DNA from: an uncultured Bacteroidales bacterium
GTDB taxonomy: Bacteria > Bacteroidota > Bacteroidia > Bacteroidales > UBA932
Assembly: GCA_900317065.1 (NCBI GenBank)
Contig: ONFK01000088.1
Coordinates: 1,535 to 8,145, forward strand
Reading direction: 5' to 3'
DNA length: 6,611 nt
In this document: positions 1 to 5,944 of the stretch, piece after piece
Position numbering within the stretch: position 1 is the first letter of the stretch
How the letters are laid out: each line of letters opens with the position of its first letter
Translations under genes and position numbers: made by a program
Notes under the pieces: generated by a model
The model's database searches: none
Seen by the model: only the letters and a program-made list of their open reading frames with translations
Told to the model about the DNA's origin: nothing

Positions 1-421
1 CCTGTCCGGGCAGGTTTTCGGGCGTTTTTCTGCCCGCGGAGGCGACGGAGGCCATAGCTGCCTGTATGCGGGATAGGATGGCGGTGATATCTGCGCGGAC
101 GGCGGCAAAATCTGCCAGTTCGGCACTGTTGTACTGGAACATGATGTCCGCTCCGGGGAGTTTCTGCACGCGGTAGGCTTCGCGGATGCGGCGTTTCAGC
201 AGATTGCGCTTGACGGCGCGCTTGAAGCAGCGCTTCGGCACCGACACCAGAATCCGCCCCGGCAGATTGCCCGCGCTGACGCCATCCGTCCGGAACATCC
301 AGCAGTAGCGGAAATGCCCCAGCGAACCCCATCTGCCGCCGGCGAGAAGGGTCGCAACTGACTTCTTGCCGGACAGCCGCTCGGCCTTCCCCAGCGTGTT
401 GTCCCCCGAAGCCATAATCAT
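1..421 (-). CDS. rnpA: Ribonuclease P protein component (RnpA), 3' end cut by window edge
   Basis: This is the protein subunit of RNase P, which binds the catalytic RNA and helps remove 5' leaders from pre-tRNAs. Reading the minus strand from the ATG at 421 gives 140 residues with no stop before the window edge. The signature is clear: LGKAERLSGKKSV at residues 10-22, where the family has its aromatic and basic 5'-leader cleft start, then VPKRCFKRAVKRN and LLKRRIREAYR at about residues 61-84, the Arg/Lys-rich RNR motif that contacts the RNA. Two in-frame starts exist, ATG at 421 and ATG at 415 (M-I-M-A-S). The first directly abuts the TAG stop of hemD (422-424), so translation is probably coupled. 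Residues after about 124 may already be a variable tail, since family members are usually about 120-140 residues, so little is likely missing. Known Bacteroidales order places yidD next. Confidence 0.93.
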   Translation of the reverse strand, partial: MIMASGDNTLGKAERLSGKKSVATLLAGGRWGSLGHFRYCWMFRTDGVSAGNLPGRILVSVPKRCFKRAVKRNLLKRRIREAYRVQKLPGADIMFQYNSAELADFAAVRADITAILSRIQAAMASVASAGRKTPENLPGQ

Positions 422-1156
422 CTACTTGTTATTCTGGAGATAAAGCTCGATCGCCCTGGCCACCGACGGCGCCTCGGGGGTAGGGCCTTTGATATCGATA
501 TTCAGGCCGGCATCTTCCATCGCGCGCGCAATGCTCTTGCCGTATCCTACGAACTTGATGGACCCCTGCTTGAAATCCGGGAAATTCTCGAACAGACTCT
601 TCACATCCGCCGGATTGTACAGGGCCACGATATCGTAGGACTCTATATCCAGGTCGTGCAGGTCCTGGGTGACGCTCTTCACGAGCTCGGCCTCGACGAA
701 GTCCAGACCCGCCTTCTGGAAGAGGGAAGTGATGGCCTCCGCGCTTGCGCCCGCGGACTTCGCGACGAGGAATTTCTCCCCCTTGTGCTTGGGGCCTATC
801 AGGGCCACCACGGAGTCGGGAGTGCCGTTTCCGAAGAAGATCTTGCGCTTGCGGTAGACGATGTGCTTCTGCAAGTAGTTGGCTACCAGCTCGGTAGTGC
901 AGAAATACTTCATTGTCTCGGGAACCTTGAACCGAAGCTCTTCGGCAAGCTTGAAATACGCATCGATTGCCGCTCTGGAAGAGAATACTATAGCGGTATA
1001 GTCGGGAAGATTGATCTTTTGCTCGCGGAACTCTCTGGAAGTGAGGGGCTCGATCAGGAAGAAAGGCCTGAATTCGATTTCTGCTCCATGGTTGTTCTGG
1101 AGGGGCTCATATGCAGTCATCTTCGCAGGTGTCTGCTGTGATATCAATATTTTCAT
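422..1156 (-). CDS. hemD: Uroporphyrinogen-III synthase family protein (HemD-like)
   Basis: The protein is a HemD-family member of 244 residues. In the classical pathway the enzyme closes and inverts ring D of hydroxymethylbilane to give uroporphyrinogen III in the cytoplasm. The sequence matches the Bacteroidales form: an N-terminal MKILISQ strand, then EIEFRPFFLIEPL, REFREQKINLPDYTAIVFSSRAAIDAYF, ETMKYFC and YLQKHIVYRKRKIFFG, and in the C-terminal half YDIVALYNPADVKSLFENFPDF followed by GPTPEAPSVARAI, the conserved end of the fold. I chose the ATG at 1156. A TTG at 1165 adds three codons (L-K-D) and aligns as well with the relatives I recall, so it stays possible. It lies 10-19 nt after the DUF4271 stop and directly before rnpA, so all three are probably one transcript. 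Membership in the family is solid. Real synthase activity is inferred only, because many Bacteroidales lack a complete haem pathway. Confidence 0.88.
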   Translation of the reverse strand: MKILISQQTPAKMTAYEPLQNNHGAEIEFRPFFLIEPLTSREFREQKINLPDYTAIVFSSRAAIDAYFKLAEELRFKVPETMKYFCTTELVANYLQKHIVYRKRKIFFGNGTPDSVVALIGPKHKGEKFLVAKSAGASAEAITSLFQKAGLDFVEAELVKSVTQDLHDLDIESYDIVALYNPADVKSLFENFPDFKQGSIKFVGYGKSIARAMEDAGLNIDIKGPTPEAPSVARAIELYLQNNK

Positions 1157-1175
1157 GTCTTTCAATTTAGGCTCA

Positions 1176-1880
1176 TTAAAACAGGCCCGAAACGACCAAC
1201 GCTCCGGCCGGCAGTATTTCGAGCCCGCAAAGATACAAAATAGTTGTCAAACCGGAAAAATTTGATTGCAAAATCTGACCTTCCCGGACAAGCGCAACGA
1301 GCCATAACAGAGCAAGTTCGGCCCAAATTACATTTCGGCAGGCACCGTCACTTGCATTAAAGATACACAGTATGCAGATGCTCACGAGAGCGAGCAAGGC
1401 GAAGCAGATGAGGTAGTTGTAAAGGCCGCGGCGGACCGCGCTCCGGGTTTCGAAGTGCAGGCGCCGGTGACCGATCCGGAGCAGCACTGCGTGCAGGATG
1501 TAGCGGAGGAGGAGATAGGCGGCGGACACTCCCGCGAGTTCACCGATGCGCAGCCAGACTTCGCTCCACGGGGCGATGAAAGAAGGCGCGTACAGGCAGT
1601 AGCGGTCTGCCATTACTAGGAAGACGAGCCAGAACGCGCGGGCGATGTGGTTGCGGGATCGGGCGTTGCTGACGCTGTGCTCGATTTCGAGGTTCCCCCG
1701 GCTGCGCGCGAGGCATCCGGTCAGGGAGGGCAGGAGTTTCCCTGTTTCGGGGAGAAAGAGGAGAAGGATGAATGCAGATGCCACCAGCATCCAGCCATGG
1801 GCGGGCCAGTCCGTCCACTCGGCCGCTGTCATGGCGGCCGGTTCGGCGGTGGGCAGATGCAGTGTTCCGAAGTCGATCAT
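1176..1880 (-). CDS. DUF4271 multi-pass membrane protein
   Basis: A 234-residue integral membrane protein of unknown biochemical role, recognised as the DUF4271 family found upstream of hemD in Bacteroidales. Hydrophobic segments lie at about residues 30-44, 79-97, 116-137, 154-174, 184-198 and 211-232, giving about five or six helices. The C-terminal block, with EGQILQSNFSG followed by ILYLCGLEILP, is the most family-like part; a YLC-x-LEI-x-P ending is typical. Loops are rich in Arg and His (residues 134-151), suggesting a cytoplasmic face. The ATG at 1880 is preceded by a perfect TACTTTTG promoter box only 5 nt away, which supports this start. It is the first gene of the leftward train DUF4271-hemD-rnpA. 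No catalytic motif is visible, and I do not assign a function. Confidence 0.82.
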   Translation of the reverse strand: MIDFGTLHLPTAEPAAMTAAEWTDWPAHGWMLVASAFILLLFLPETGKLLPSLTGCLARSRGNLEIEHSVSNARSRNHIARAFWLVFLVMADRYCLYAPSFIAPWSEVWLRIGELAGVSAAYLLLRYILHAVLLRIGHRRLHFETRSAVRRGLYNYLICFALLALVSICILCIFNASDGACRNVIWAELALLWLVALVREGQILQSNFSGLTTILYLCGLEILPAGALVVSGLF

Positions 1881-1885
1881 TTATG

Positions 1886-1893
1886 CAAAAGTA
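1886..1893 (-). promoter_or_regulatory. Bacteroidota -7 promoter box of the DUF4271-hemD-rnpA train
   Basis: The minus strand reads TACTTTTG, an exact match to the TAnnTTTG -7 element. The start codon of DUF4271 begins 5 nt downstream of it, so a transcript from here would have almost no leader. I see no clear -33 TTG at the usual distance, so the call rests on the -7 element and its position. Confidence 0.6.
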
Positions 1894-1905
1894 GTTATTT
1901 TTTAG

Positions 1906-1913
1906 TATTTTCG
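1906..1913 (+). promoter_or_regulatory. Probable -7 promoter box of the SUI1-family gene
   Basis: The plus strand reads TATTTTCG, one mismatch from TAnnTTTG, ending 5 nt before the ATG at 1919. It sits in the same 38-nt AT-rich spacer as the opposing box, making a compact divergent promoter. No convincing -33 element is visible. Confidence 0.45.
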
Positions 1914-1918
1914 CAGTC

Positions 1919-2266
1919 ATGAAGAACGACAACGACTGGAAGCAGCGTCTGGGAGTGGTTTATTCCACGAATCCGGATTTTCAATATCAGACGGCCGAAG
2001 TGGTTGAGGCGGAGACCCTTCCCGCCGGCAGGCAGAGGCTGACAGTATCTATCGACCGGCGCCAGCGTGCCGGCAAGCAGGTCACGCTCGTGAAGGGGTT
2101 CGTGGGGACGTCGGAGGATCTGGCCTCCCTGGCCAAGACCCTGAAGACCAAGTGCGGGGTAGGCGGCACGGCCAAGGACGGGGAGATCACCATCCAGGGG
2201 GATCTGCGCGACAAAATCGTGGCCCTTCTGACCTCCATGGGCTATAACGCCAAGCGCGGAAACTGA
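1919..2266 (+). CDS. SUI1/eIF1-family (YciH-like) translation factor
   Basis: A 115-residue protein of the SUI1 family, the fold of eukaryotic and archaeal initiation factor eIF1 and bacterial YciH. In eukaryotes eIF1 binds the small ribosomal subunit and polices start-codon choice; the bacterial role is less settled. The domain fills residues 40-112. The telling blocks are RRQRAGKQVTLVKGF (47-61), the basic loop and strand of the fold, then LKTKCGVGGTAKDGEITIQGD and the C-terminal helix KIVALLTSMGYNAKR. The N-terminal 39 residues are a variable polar extension, normal for bacterial members. The ATG at 1919 follows a promoter-like box by 5 nt. The gene stands alone, with the divergent DUF4271 gene on one side and a strong terminator overlapping its stop codon on the other, so it is probably monocistronic. 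Confidence 0.9.
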   Translation: MKNDNDWKQRLGVVYSTNPDFQYQTAEVVEAETLPAGRQRLTVSIDRRQRAGKQVTLVKGFVGTSEDLASLAKTLKTKCGVGGTAKDGEITIQGDLRDKIVALLTSMGYNAKRGN

Positions 2267-2285
2267 CCAGCCGGCTGGTCTTTTT
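2265..2285 (+). terminator. Intrinsic terminator of the SUI1-family gene
   Basis: Positions 2265-2280 are a perfect 16-bp palindrome (GACCAGCC/GGCTGGTC) followed at once by five Ts. The stop codon TGA at 2264-2266 overlaps its first two bases, so the hairpin begins inside the gene's end. Confidence 0.85.
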
Positions 2286-2336
2286 GGGGCCACCGGTTTC
2301 GCTTTGGTCGAATCGGCGGGCCATATCGCGAAGATT
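2286..2336. other. Short non-coding segment between two terminators
   Basis: This 51-nt stretch lies between the T-run of the first terminator and the stem of the second. It can fold weakly: GGCC near 2288 can pair with GGCC near 2320, CCG pairs with CGG inside it, and TTCG with CGAA inside that. It has no tRNA or known riboswitch signature that I recognise. It may be a remnant, a tiny RNA or plain spacer. Confidence 0.3.
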
Positions 2337-2359
2337 GCGGGCACGTTTGCCCGCTTTTT
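2337..2359 (+). terminator. Second intrinsic terminator or attenuator
   Basis: The stem GCGGGCA (2337-2343) pairs perfectly with TGCCCGC (2348-2354) around a CGTT loop and is followed by TTTTT (2355-2359). It lies only 29 nt upstream of the ATG at 2389. It therefore either backs up the terminator at 2265-2285 or attenuates transcription into the next gene. Confidence 0.75.
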
Positions 2360-2388
2360 GCATCTTCTATGGTAAACAACATGAGATT

Positions 2389-2907
2389 ATGAGAAGATTG
2401 ATTTTCATCCTGGCTGCGCTGACGGTGTCGGCAGGCCTGTGTGCACAAACCAACGACTGGGGCTGGCCCGACACGCACAGCCGTTCCGAAATCAATATAG
2501 ACAAAGAGAACAACAACGTCACCATCGACCGCAATATGTATGTCTGGAGGCCCTTCGACGATGTCGTGGGGTATTCCATCTATGGCAGCCGCTACCGCAG
2601 GGCCAAGGCCAATTACGGTTGGGGGATGTTCACAACCCTCGGCGGTACGGCCCTGAGCGGTCTGTGGACGGCCGTCGGCATAGGCAATATCAATTACGAT
2701 GACGATGCAGCCCTGGTGATGTGCTCTACCGGGGCCATCGCGCTTGCCGCAAGCCTCTGGGGCGGTATCCATATGTGGCGCAAAGGCCGTCAGGAGCTGG
2801 ACTGGATGCTGGACGACTATGCCCTGCGCTACGGTCCGCGCCCTTACGCCGCGACGCTCGACCTCGGCCCGACCCGCAGCGGCATCGGTCTGGCGCTGAA
2901 TTTCTGA
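2389..2907 (+). CDS. Exported protein of unknown function (172 aa)
   Basis: I do not recognise a named family. The ATG at 2389 gives MRRLIFILAALTVSAGLCAQ, a classic signal peptide with probable cleavage after Ala19, leaving a mature protein that starts QTNDWGW. The open frame reaches further upstream, but only this start gives a signal peptide, and upstream lies a terminator hairpin. The Cys18 context (AGLC) does not fit a good lipobox. The mature part has an acidic, Asn-rich region (21-60), a Tyr/Arg stretch YGSRYRRAKANYGWG (65-79), two glycine-rich hydrophobic segments (about 77-100 and 106-129) and a C-terminus SGIGLALNF. A terminal Phe after alternating small and hydrophobic residues resembles the last strand of outer-membrane proteins, so a periplasmic or outer-membrane location is my inference. 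It seems to be a single-gene unit. Confidence 0.75.
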   Translation: MRRLIFILAALTVSAGLCAQTNDWGWPDTHSRSEINIDKENNNVTIDRNMYVWRPFDDVVGYSIYGSRYRRAKANYGWGMFTTLGGTALSGLWTAVGIGNINYDDDAALVMCSTGAIALAASLWGGIHMWRKGRQELDWMLDDYALRYGPRPYAATLDLGPTRSGIGLALNF

Positions 2908-2927
2908 TTATCCCTCGGAATCCGCAG

Positions 2928-2974
2928 GGGGAGGGGAGCTTAAGGGCAAAGATAGCATATTCGCGAGAATTTGC
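2928..2974. repeat. Near-direct repeat, copy 1
   Basis: This 47-bp stretch recurs at 3018-3064 with three mismatches; its last 33 bp (2942-2974) are identical in both. The offset is exactly 90 bp. It holds GCAAAGATAGCA and the core ATTC-GCGA-GAAT, which folds as a small stem with a GCGA (GNRA-type) loop. Unlike copy 2 it lacks the matching right arm, so it cannot form the long palindrome. On the minus strand it carries TATCTTTG (2947-2954), a possible leftward promoter box. Confidence 0.85.
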
Positions 2975-2997
2975 AGATTCCGAGCGAAGCGAGCAAG

Positions 2998-3014
2998 CCC
3001 CTCCCGAGGAGGGG
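2998..3014. other. GC-rich hairpin between the repeat copies
   Basis: CCCCTCC (2998-3004) pairs with GGAGGGG (3008-3014) around a CGA loop, followed by TTT then GGGG. It could act as a weak terminator for the gene ending at 2907, but the T-run is short. Flanking text, including CGAGCGAAGCGAG, looks like the recurrent intergenic repeats common in Bacteroidota genomes. Confidence 0.45.
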
Positions 3015-3017
3015 TTT

Positions 3018-3064
3018 GGGGAGGGCAGATCAAGGGCAAAGATAGCATATTCGCGAGAATTTGC
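3018..3064. repeat. Near-direct repeat, copy 2, reaching into the lepA promoter
   Basis: This is the second copy of the 47-bp repeat (44 of 47 positions match 2928-2974). Its 3' end runs straight into the lepA promoter box, so the repeat forms the left arm and loop of the palindrome at 3033-3076. Positions 2908-3078 contain no gene that I can support. Confidence 0.85.
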
Positions 3065-3076
3065 TATCTTTGCCTT
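3033..3076. promoter_or_regulatory. Long palindrome overlapping the lepA promoter
   Basis: Thirteen bases (3035-3047) are perfectly complementary to 3062-3074; with a G-T pair and one more A-T pair the stem reaches 15 bp. Inside it a T-T mismatch is followed by ATTC/GAAT closing a GCGA loop. The right arm contains the TATCTTTG box and ends 2 nt before the ATG at 3079. In a read-through transcript it would form a hairpin next to the start codon; as DNA it could be an operator. Confidence 0.65.
3065..3072 (+). promoter_or_regulatory. Bacteroidota -7 promoter box of lepA
   Basis: TATCTTTG is an exact TAnnTTTG match, 6 nt before the ATG at 3079 and 12 nt before the ATG at 3085. Mirror copies of the box on the minus strand lie at 3037-3044 and 2947-2954. 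No clear -33 TTG is seen at the usual spacing. Confidence 0.6.
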
Positions 3077-3084
3077 CTATGACA

Positions 3085-4860
3085 ATGGACAAGATACGCA
3101 ACTTCTGCATAATCGCGCATATCGACCACGGCAAAAGCACCCTGGCCGACCGTCTGCTGGAACTCACGCAGACACTGAGCGAGCGCGACATGGAGGCGCA
3201 GGTGCTCGATGACATGGATCTGGAGCGCGAGAAGGGCATCACCATCAAGAGCCACGCCATCCAGATGCAGTACAAGGGCCATATCCTGAACCTCATCGAC
3301 ACTCCCGGCCACGTGGACTTCAGCTACGAGGTGTCCCGCTCGATCGCTTCGTGCGAGGGCGCGCTGCTGGTGGTGGATGCTTCGCAGGGAGTTCAGGCCC
3401 AGACCATTGCAAACCTCTATCAGGCCATCGACCACGGGCTGGAGATCATCCCCATCCTGAACAAGATAGATATGGATTCAGCGCAGCCGGACGTGGTGGC
3501 GGACCAGATTGTGGACCTCATCGGCTGCGATCCGGAAGACATCTTCCGCATCTCTGCCCGCACCGGCGAAGGCGTGCAGCCCATCCTGGACGCCATCGTG
3601 GAGAAGATTCCTGCGCCGAAGGGGGATCCGGACGCACCCCTGCAGGCCCTCATCTTCGATTCCGTCTTCAACCCCTTCCGCGGGGTGATCGCCTACTTCA
3701 AGATCAAGAACGGCACGCTGCGCAAAGGCCAGCAGATCAAGTTCTTCAACACCGGGCAGGACTATGATGCGGAGGAGATAGGCATCCTGCGGATGAAACT
3801 CGTGCCCACCGCGGAGGTAGGCTGCGGAGACGTGGGATACATCATCTCCGGCATCAAGAGCGCCGCCGAGGTGAAGGTGGGCGACACCATCACCGACAAG
3901 GAGAACCCCTGCGCGGAGGCCATCGCCGGATTCGAGGAGGTGAAGCCGATGGTGTTCGCGGGCATGTATCCCGTGCAGGCGGACAAGTTCGAGGAACTGC
4001 GCACGGTGCTGGAGAAATTCCAGCTCAACGACGCATCCTTCGTGTACGAGCCGGAGAGTTCCCTCGCGCTGGGAAGCGGTTTCCGCTGCGGATTCCTCGG
4101 CCTGCTGCATCTGGAGATAGTGCAGGAGAGGCTCTTCCGCGAGTTCGACATGGACGTCATCACCACCGTCCCGAACGTATCCTACAAGGTGTACACCACG
4201 CAGGGGGAGGTGCTGGACGTGCACAATCCCTCCGGCCTGCCCGCCCCCACCCTAATCGATCATATCGAGGAGCCTTACATCCGCGCGCAGATCATCTCCA
4301 AGGCCGAATTCTTCGGGCCGGTGATGAAGCTCTGCCTCGACAAGCGCGGCACCCTCGTGAGCCAGCACTACATCACCTCGGACCGCGTCGAGCTAAACTA
4401 CGACATGCCGCTCTCCGAGATAGTGTTCGACTTCTACGACAAGCTCAAGAGCATCTCGAAGGGATACGCCTCCTTCGACTACCATATCATCGGCTACCGC
4501 TCGGCGCGCCTGGTGAAGCTGGACATCCTGCTGAACGGGGAGCCGGCGGACGCGCTTTCCACCCTCATCCATGAGGACAACGCCTACGAGTTCGGGCGGA
4601 AGATGTGCGTGAAGCTGAAGGATCTTATCCCGCGCCAGCAGTTCGACATCCCCGTGCAGGCCGCCATCGGAGCGAAGATCATAGCCCGCGAGACGGTGAA
4701 GCAGGTGCGCAAGGATGTGACCGCGAAGTGCTACGGCGGCGACGTCACCCGCAAGCGCAAGCTGCTCGAGAAGCAGAAGGAGGGCAAGAAGCGCATGCGC
4801 CAGATAGGCAAGGTGCAGGTGCCGCAGAGCGCGTTCATGGCGGTATTGAAGTTGGATTAA
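3085..4860 (+). CDS. lepA: Elongation factor 4 (LepA), ribosome-associated GTPase
   Basis: LepA is a translational GTPase related to EF-G, proposed to back-translocate or remodel stalled ribosomes. This copy has 591 residues, normal for the family. All GTPase motifs are intact: G1 AHIDHGKST (11-19), G2 around GITIKS (51-56), G3 DTPGH (72-76, with the catalytic-type His), G4 NKID (126-129) and G5 SAR (157-159). Next come the domain II region (VFNPFRGVIAYFKIKNGTLRKG), the EF-G-like domains (GFRCGFLGLLHLEIVQERLFREF; SKGYASFDY) and the LepA-specific C-terminal domain ending in CYGGDVTRKRKLLEKQK and VLKLD. I prefer ATG 3085 because MDKIRNFC matches relatives; ATG 3079 (MTMDK) is the alternative. 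A TTG at 3061 would fall within the promoter palindrome. tatA follows after 33 nt. Confidence 0.97.
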   Translation: MDKIRNFCIIAHIDHGKSTLADRLLELTQTLSERDMEAQVLDDMDLEREKGITIKSHAIQMQYKGHILNLIDTPGHVDFSYEVSRSIASCEGALLVVDASQGVQAQTIANLYQAIDHGLEIIPILNKIDMDSAQPDVVADQIVDLIGCDPEDIFRISARTGEGVQPILDAIVEKIPAPKGDPDAPLQALIFDSVFNPFRGVIAYFKIKNGTLRKGQQIKFFNTGQDYDAEEIGILRMKLVPTAEVGCGDVGYIISGIKSAAEVKVGDTITDKENPCAEAIAGFEEVKPMVFAGMYPVQADKFEELRTVLEKFQLNDASFVYEPESSLALGSGFRCGFLGLLHLEIVQERLFREFDMDVITTVPNVSYKVYTTQGEVLDVHNPSGLPAPTLIDHIEEPYIRAQIISKAEFFGPVMKLCLDKRGTLVSQHYITSDRVELNYDMPLSEIVFDFYDKLKSISKGYASFDYHIIGYRSARLVKLDILLNGEPADALSTLIHEDNAYEFGRKMCVKLKDLIPRQQFDIPVQAAIGAKIIARETVKQVRKDVTAKCYGGDVTRKRKLLEKQKEGKKRMRQIGKVQVPQSAFMAVLKLD

Positions 4861-4893
4861 TCTTAGATGCCGGCCGGTCCGGCGCTTTTGAAT

Positions 4894-5097
4894 ATGCGTA
4901 ATTTGCTGTTATTCCAGAATTTCGGCGTGTGGGAAGTGCTCATCATCGCCTTCGTCGTGCTGCTGCTCTTCGGCGGCAGGAAGATTCCCGAACTCATGAA
5001 GGGCCTTGGCAAGGGTGTCAAGAGCTTCAAGGAAGGGATGAGCGAGGTTGAGAAGGAAATCAAGGACGTCGAGAAAGATATCAAGCCCGAGGAATAA
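4894..5097 (+). CDS. tatA: Twin-arginine translocase subunit TatA
   Basis: TatA oligomerises to form the membrane passage for folded proteins carrying twin-arginine signal peptides. The 67-residue protein has the full layout: a short N-terminus, a transmembrane helix at about residues 12-26 (VWEVLIIAFVVLLLF), the hinge FGGRKIPEL (26-34) and an amphipathic helix up to about residue 48 (MKGLGKGVKSFKEGM). A charged Lys/Glu tail follows. I chose ATG 4894, since MRNLLLFQNFG matches the Bacteroidales start; ATG 4867 would add nine unlikely residues. A weak GC hairpin (GCCGG/CCGGC, 4869-4883) followed by TTTT sits in the gap to lepA, so read-through from lepA may be partial. The stop codon overlaps the tatC start as TAATG. 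No separate TatB is present, as is usual in Bacteroidota. Confidence 0.93.
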   Translation: MRNLLLFQNFGVWEVLIIAFVVLLLFGGRKIPELMKGLGKGVKSFKEGMSEVEKEIKDVEKDIKPEE

Positions 5098-5888
5098 TGG
5101 GGGAGGAGATGTCCTTCTGGGACCATCTCGAAGAGCTGCGCTGGTGCCTGTTCCGGGTGGTCATCGCCTTCGCGGTAGCGCTGGTGGGATGCTTTGCCGT
5201 CCTGCCTTCCATTTTCGACACCGTGATACTCGGGCCTGCGCATGCGGATTTCTTCCTCTACCGCTGGCTCGGTTTCGTTTACGGGGCGGCGGAGGACGTG
5301 GACATCATCAATATCAATGTGACCTCGCAGTTCATGACGCACATCAGCGTGTCGATGTGGATGGCGCTGCTGCTGGTCTTCCCTTATCTGATGTATCAGA
5401 TATGGGTGTTCGTGCGCCCGGCTCTCTACAGCCGCGAGGTGCGCGGGGTGCGTTCGGCGTTCCTGTGCGGGACGGGGCTTTTCTATCTCGGCTGCGCCGT
5501 CGGGTATCTGATAGTCTTTCCTATTATTTTCAAGTTCCTGACGGGTTACCGGGTGTCCGGGATGGTGGAGAACCAGATCAATCTGAACAGCTATATGTCG
5601 CTGATGCTCAGCATGGTATTCGTGATGGGGCTGGTGTTCGAGCTGCCTTCGCTCGCGTGGGTGCTGGGCAAACTCGGCGTGGTGTCGCGAGGGATGCTCC
5701 GCGGGTGGCGCCGCTATGCCGTGGTGGTGCTGCTGGTGCTCGCCGCCCTGATCACCCCGACCGGCGATCCCTTCACCCTGCTGGTGGTGTTCCTGCCGCT
5801 GTACGGGCTGTACGAGCTGTCGGTGCTGGTGGTGCCGGGTTCGCGGGACGGCGCTGGCGGCTCCTCGCAGGATGATGGTGGCGCTTAA
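5097..5888 (+). CDS. tatC: Twin-arginine translocase subunit TatC
   Basis: TatC is the polytopic receptor that recognises the twin-arginine signal peptide and recruits TatA. The 263-residue protein carries the N-terminal signature FWDHLEELR (7-15), whose Glu residues are in the signal-peptide binding region. It also has the central FPYLMYQIWVFVRPALY (95-111), the membrane-embedded FELP (181-184) and ITPTGDPFT (219-227). Six hydrophobic segments lie at about 18-40, 84-104, 121-145, 168-190, 207-221 and 226-247. The ATG at 5097 shares its A with the tatA stop, implying translational coupling; MGEEMSFWDHL matches relatives better than starting at Met5. The last 16 residues (GSRDGAGGSSQDDGGA) are a hydrophilic Gly/Ser/Asp tail, probably cytoplasmic and unlikely to be essential. 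Confidence 0.96.
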   Translation: MGEEMSFWDHLEELRWCLFRVVIAFAVALVGCFAVLPSIFDTVILGPAHADFFLYRWLGFVYGAAEDVDIININVTSQFMTHISVSMWMALLLVFPYLMYQIWVFVRPALYSREVRGVRSAFLCGTGLFYLGCAVGYLIVFPIIFKFLTGYRVSGMVENQINLNSYMSLMLSMVFVMGLVFELPSLAWVLGKLGVVSRGMLRGWRRYAVVVLLVLAALITPTGDPFTLLVVFLPLYGLYELSVLVVPGSRDGAGGSSQDDGGA

Positions 5889-5918
5889 TGTGTTGATTTT
5901 TAGCGAATTGAATGGGTG

Positions 5919-5944
5919 TGCCTTCCGAGTTTTGAGGGAAGGCA
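5919..5944. other. Hairpin at the junction between the tatC spacer and the pckA fragment
   Basis: TGCCTTCC (5919-5926) is perfectly complementary to GGAAGGCA (5937-5944), with a 10-nt loop. There is no T-run on either side, so it is a poor intrinsic terminator. Its right arm ends where recognisable pckA coding sequence begins. The rest of 5889-5918 shows nothing I can name. Confidence 0.6.

Noticed and set aside
656..1141. Open frame of 161 codons on the plus strand opposite hemD
   Set aside because: It is fully antisense to a recognised gene and has no recognisable domain.
2286..2336. tRNA or tRNA-like gene suggested by GGTCGAATC and GGGCCA
   Set aside because: There is no acceptor stem, D-arm or anticodon arm, and the segment is too short.
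2721..3212. Open frame running from the exported-protein gene through the repeat into lepA
   Set aside because: It crosses two real genes out of frame and translates the 33-bp repeat twice, so its length is an accident of the repeat.
3478..4224. Long open frame (248 codons) on the minus strand inside lepA
   Set aside because: It lies wholly opposite a certain gene, its His/Leu/Glu-rich composition is what GC-rich codons give in reverse, and it shows no family motif.
4867..4893. Upstream start for tatA at 4867
   Set aside because: It adds MPAGPALLN, absent from relatives and overlapping a GC hairpin; MRNLLLFQNFG at 4894 fits the family.
5048..5875. Open frame of 275 codons overlapping tatC in another frame
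   Set aside because: It is rich in Arg, Gly and Ala, a shadow of GC-rich tatC, which carries all the conserved Tat motifs.
5919..5944. Terminator of tatC
   Set aside because: The 8-bp stem has a 10-nt loop and no U-run after it in either direction.
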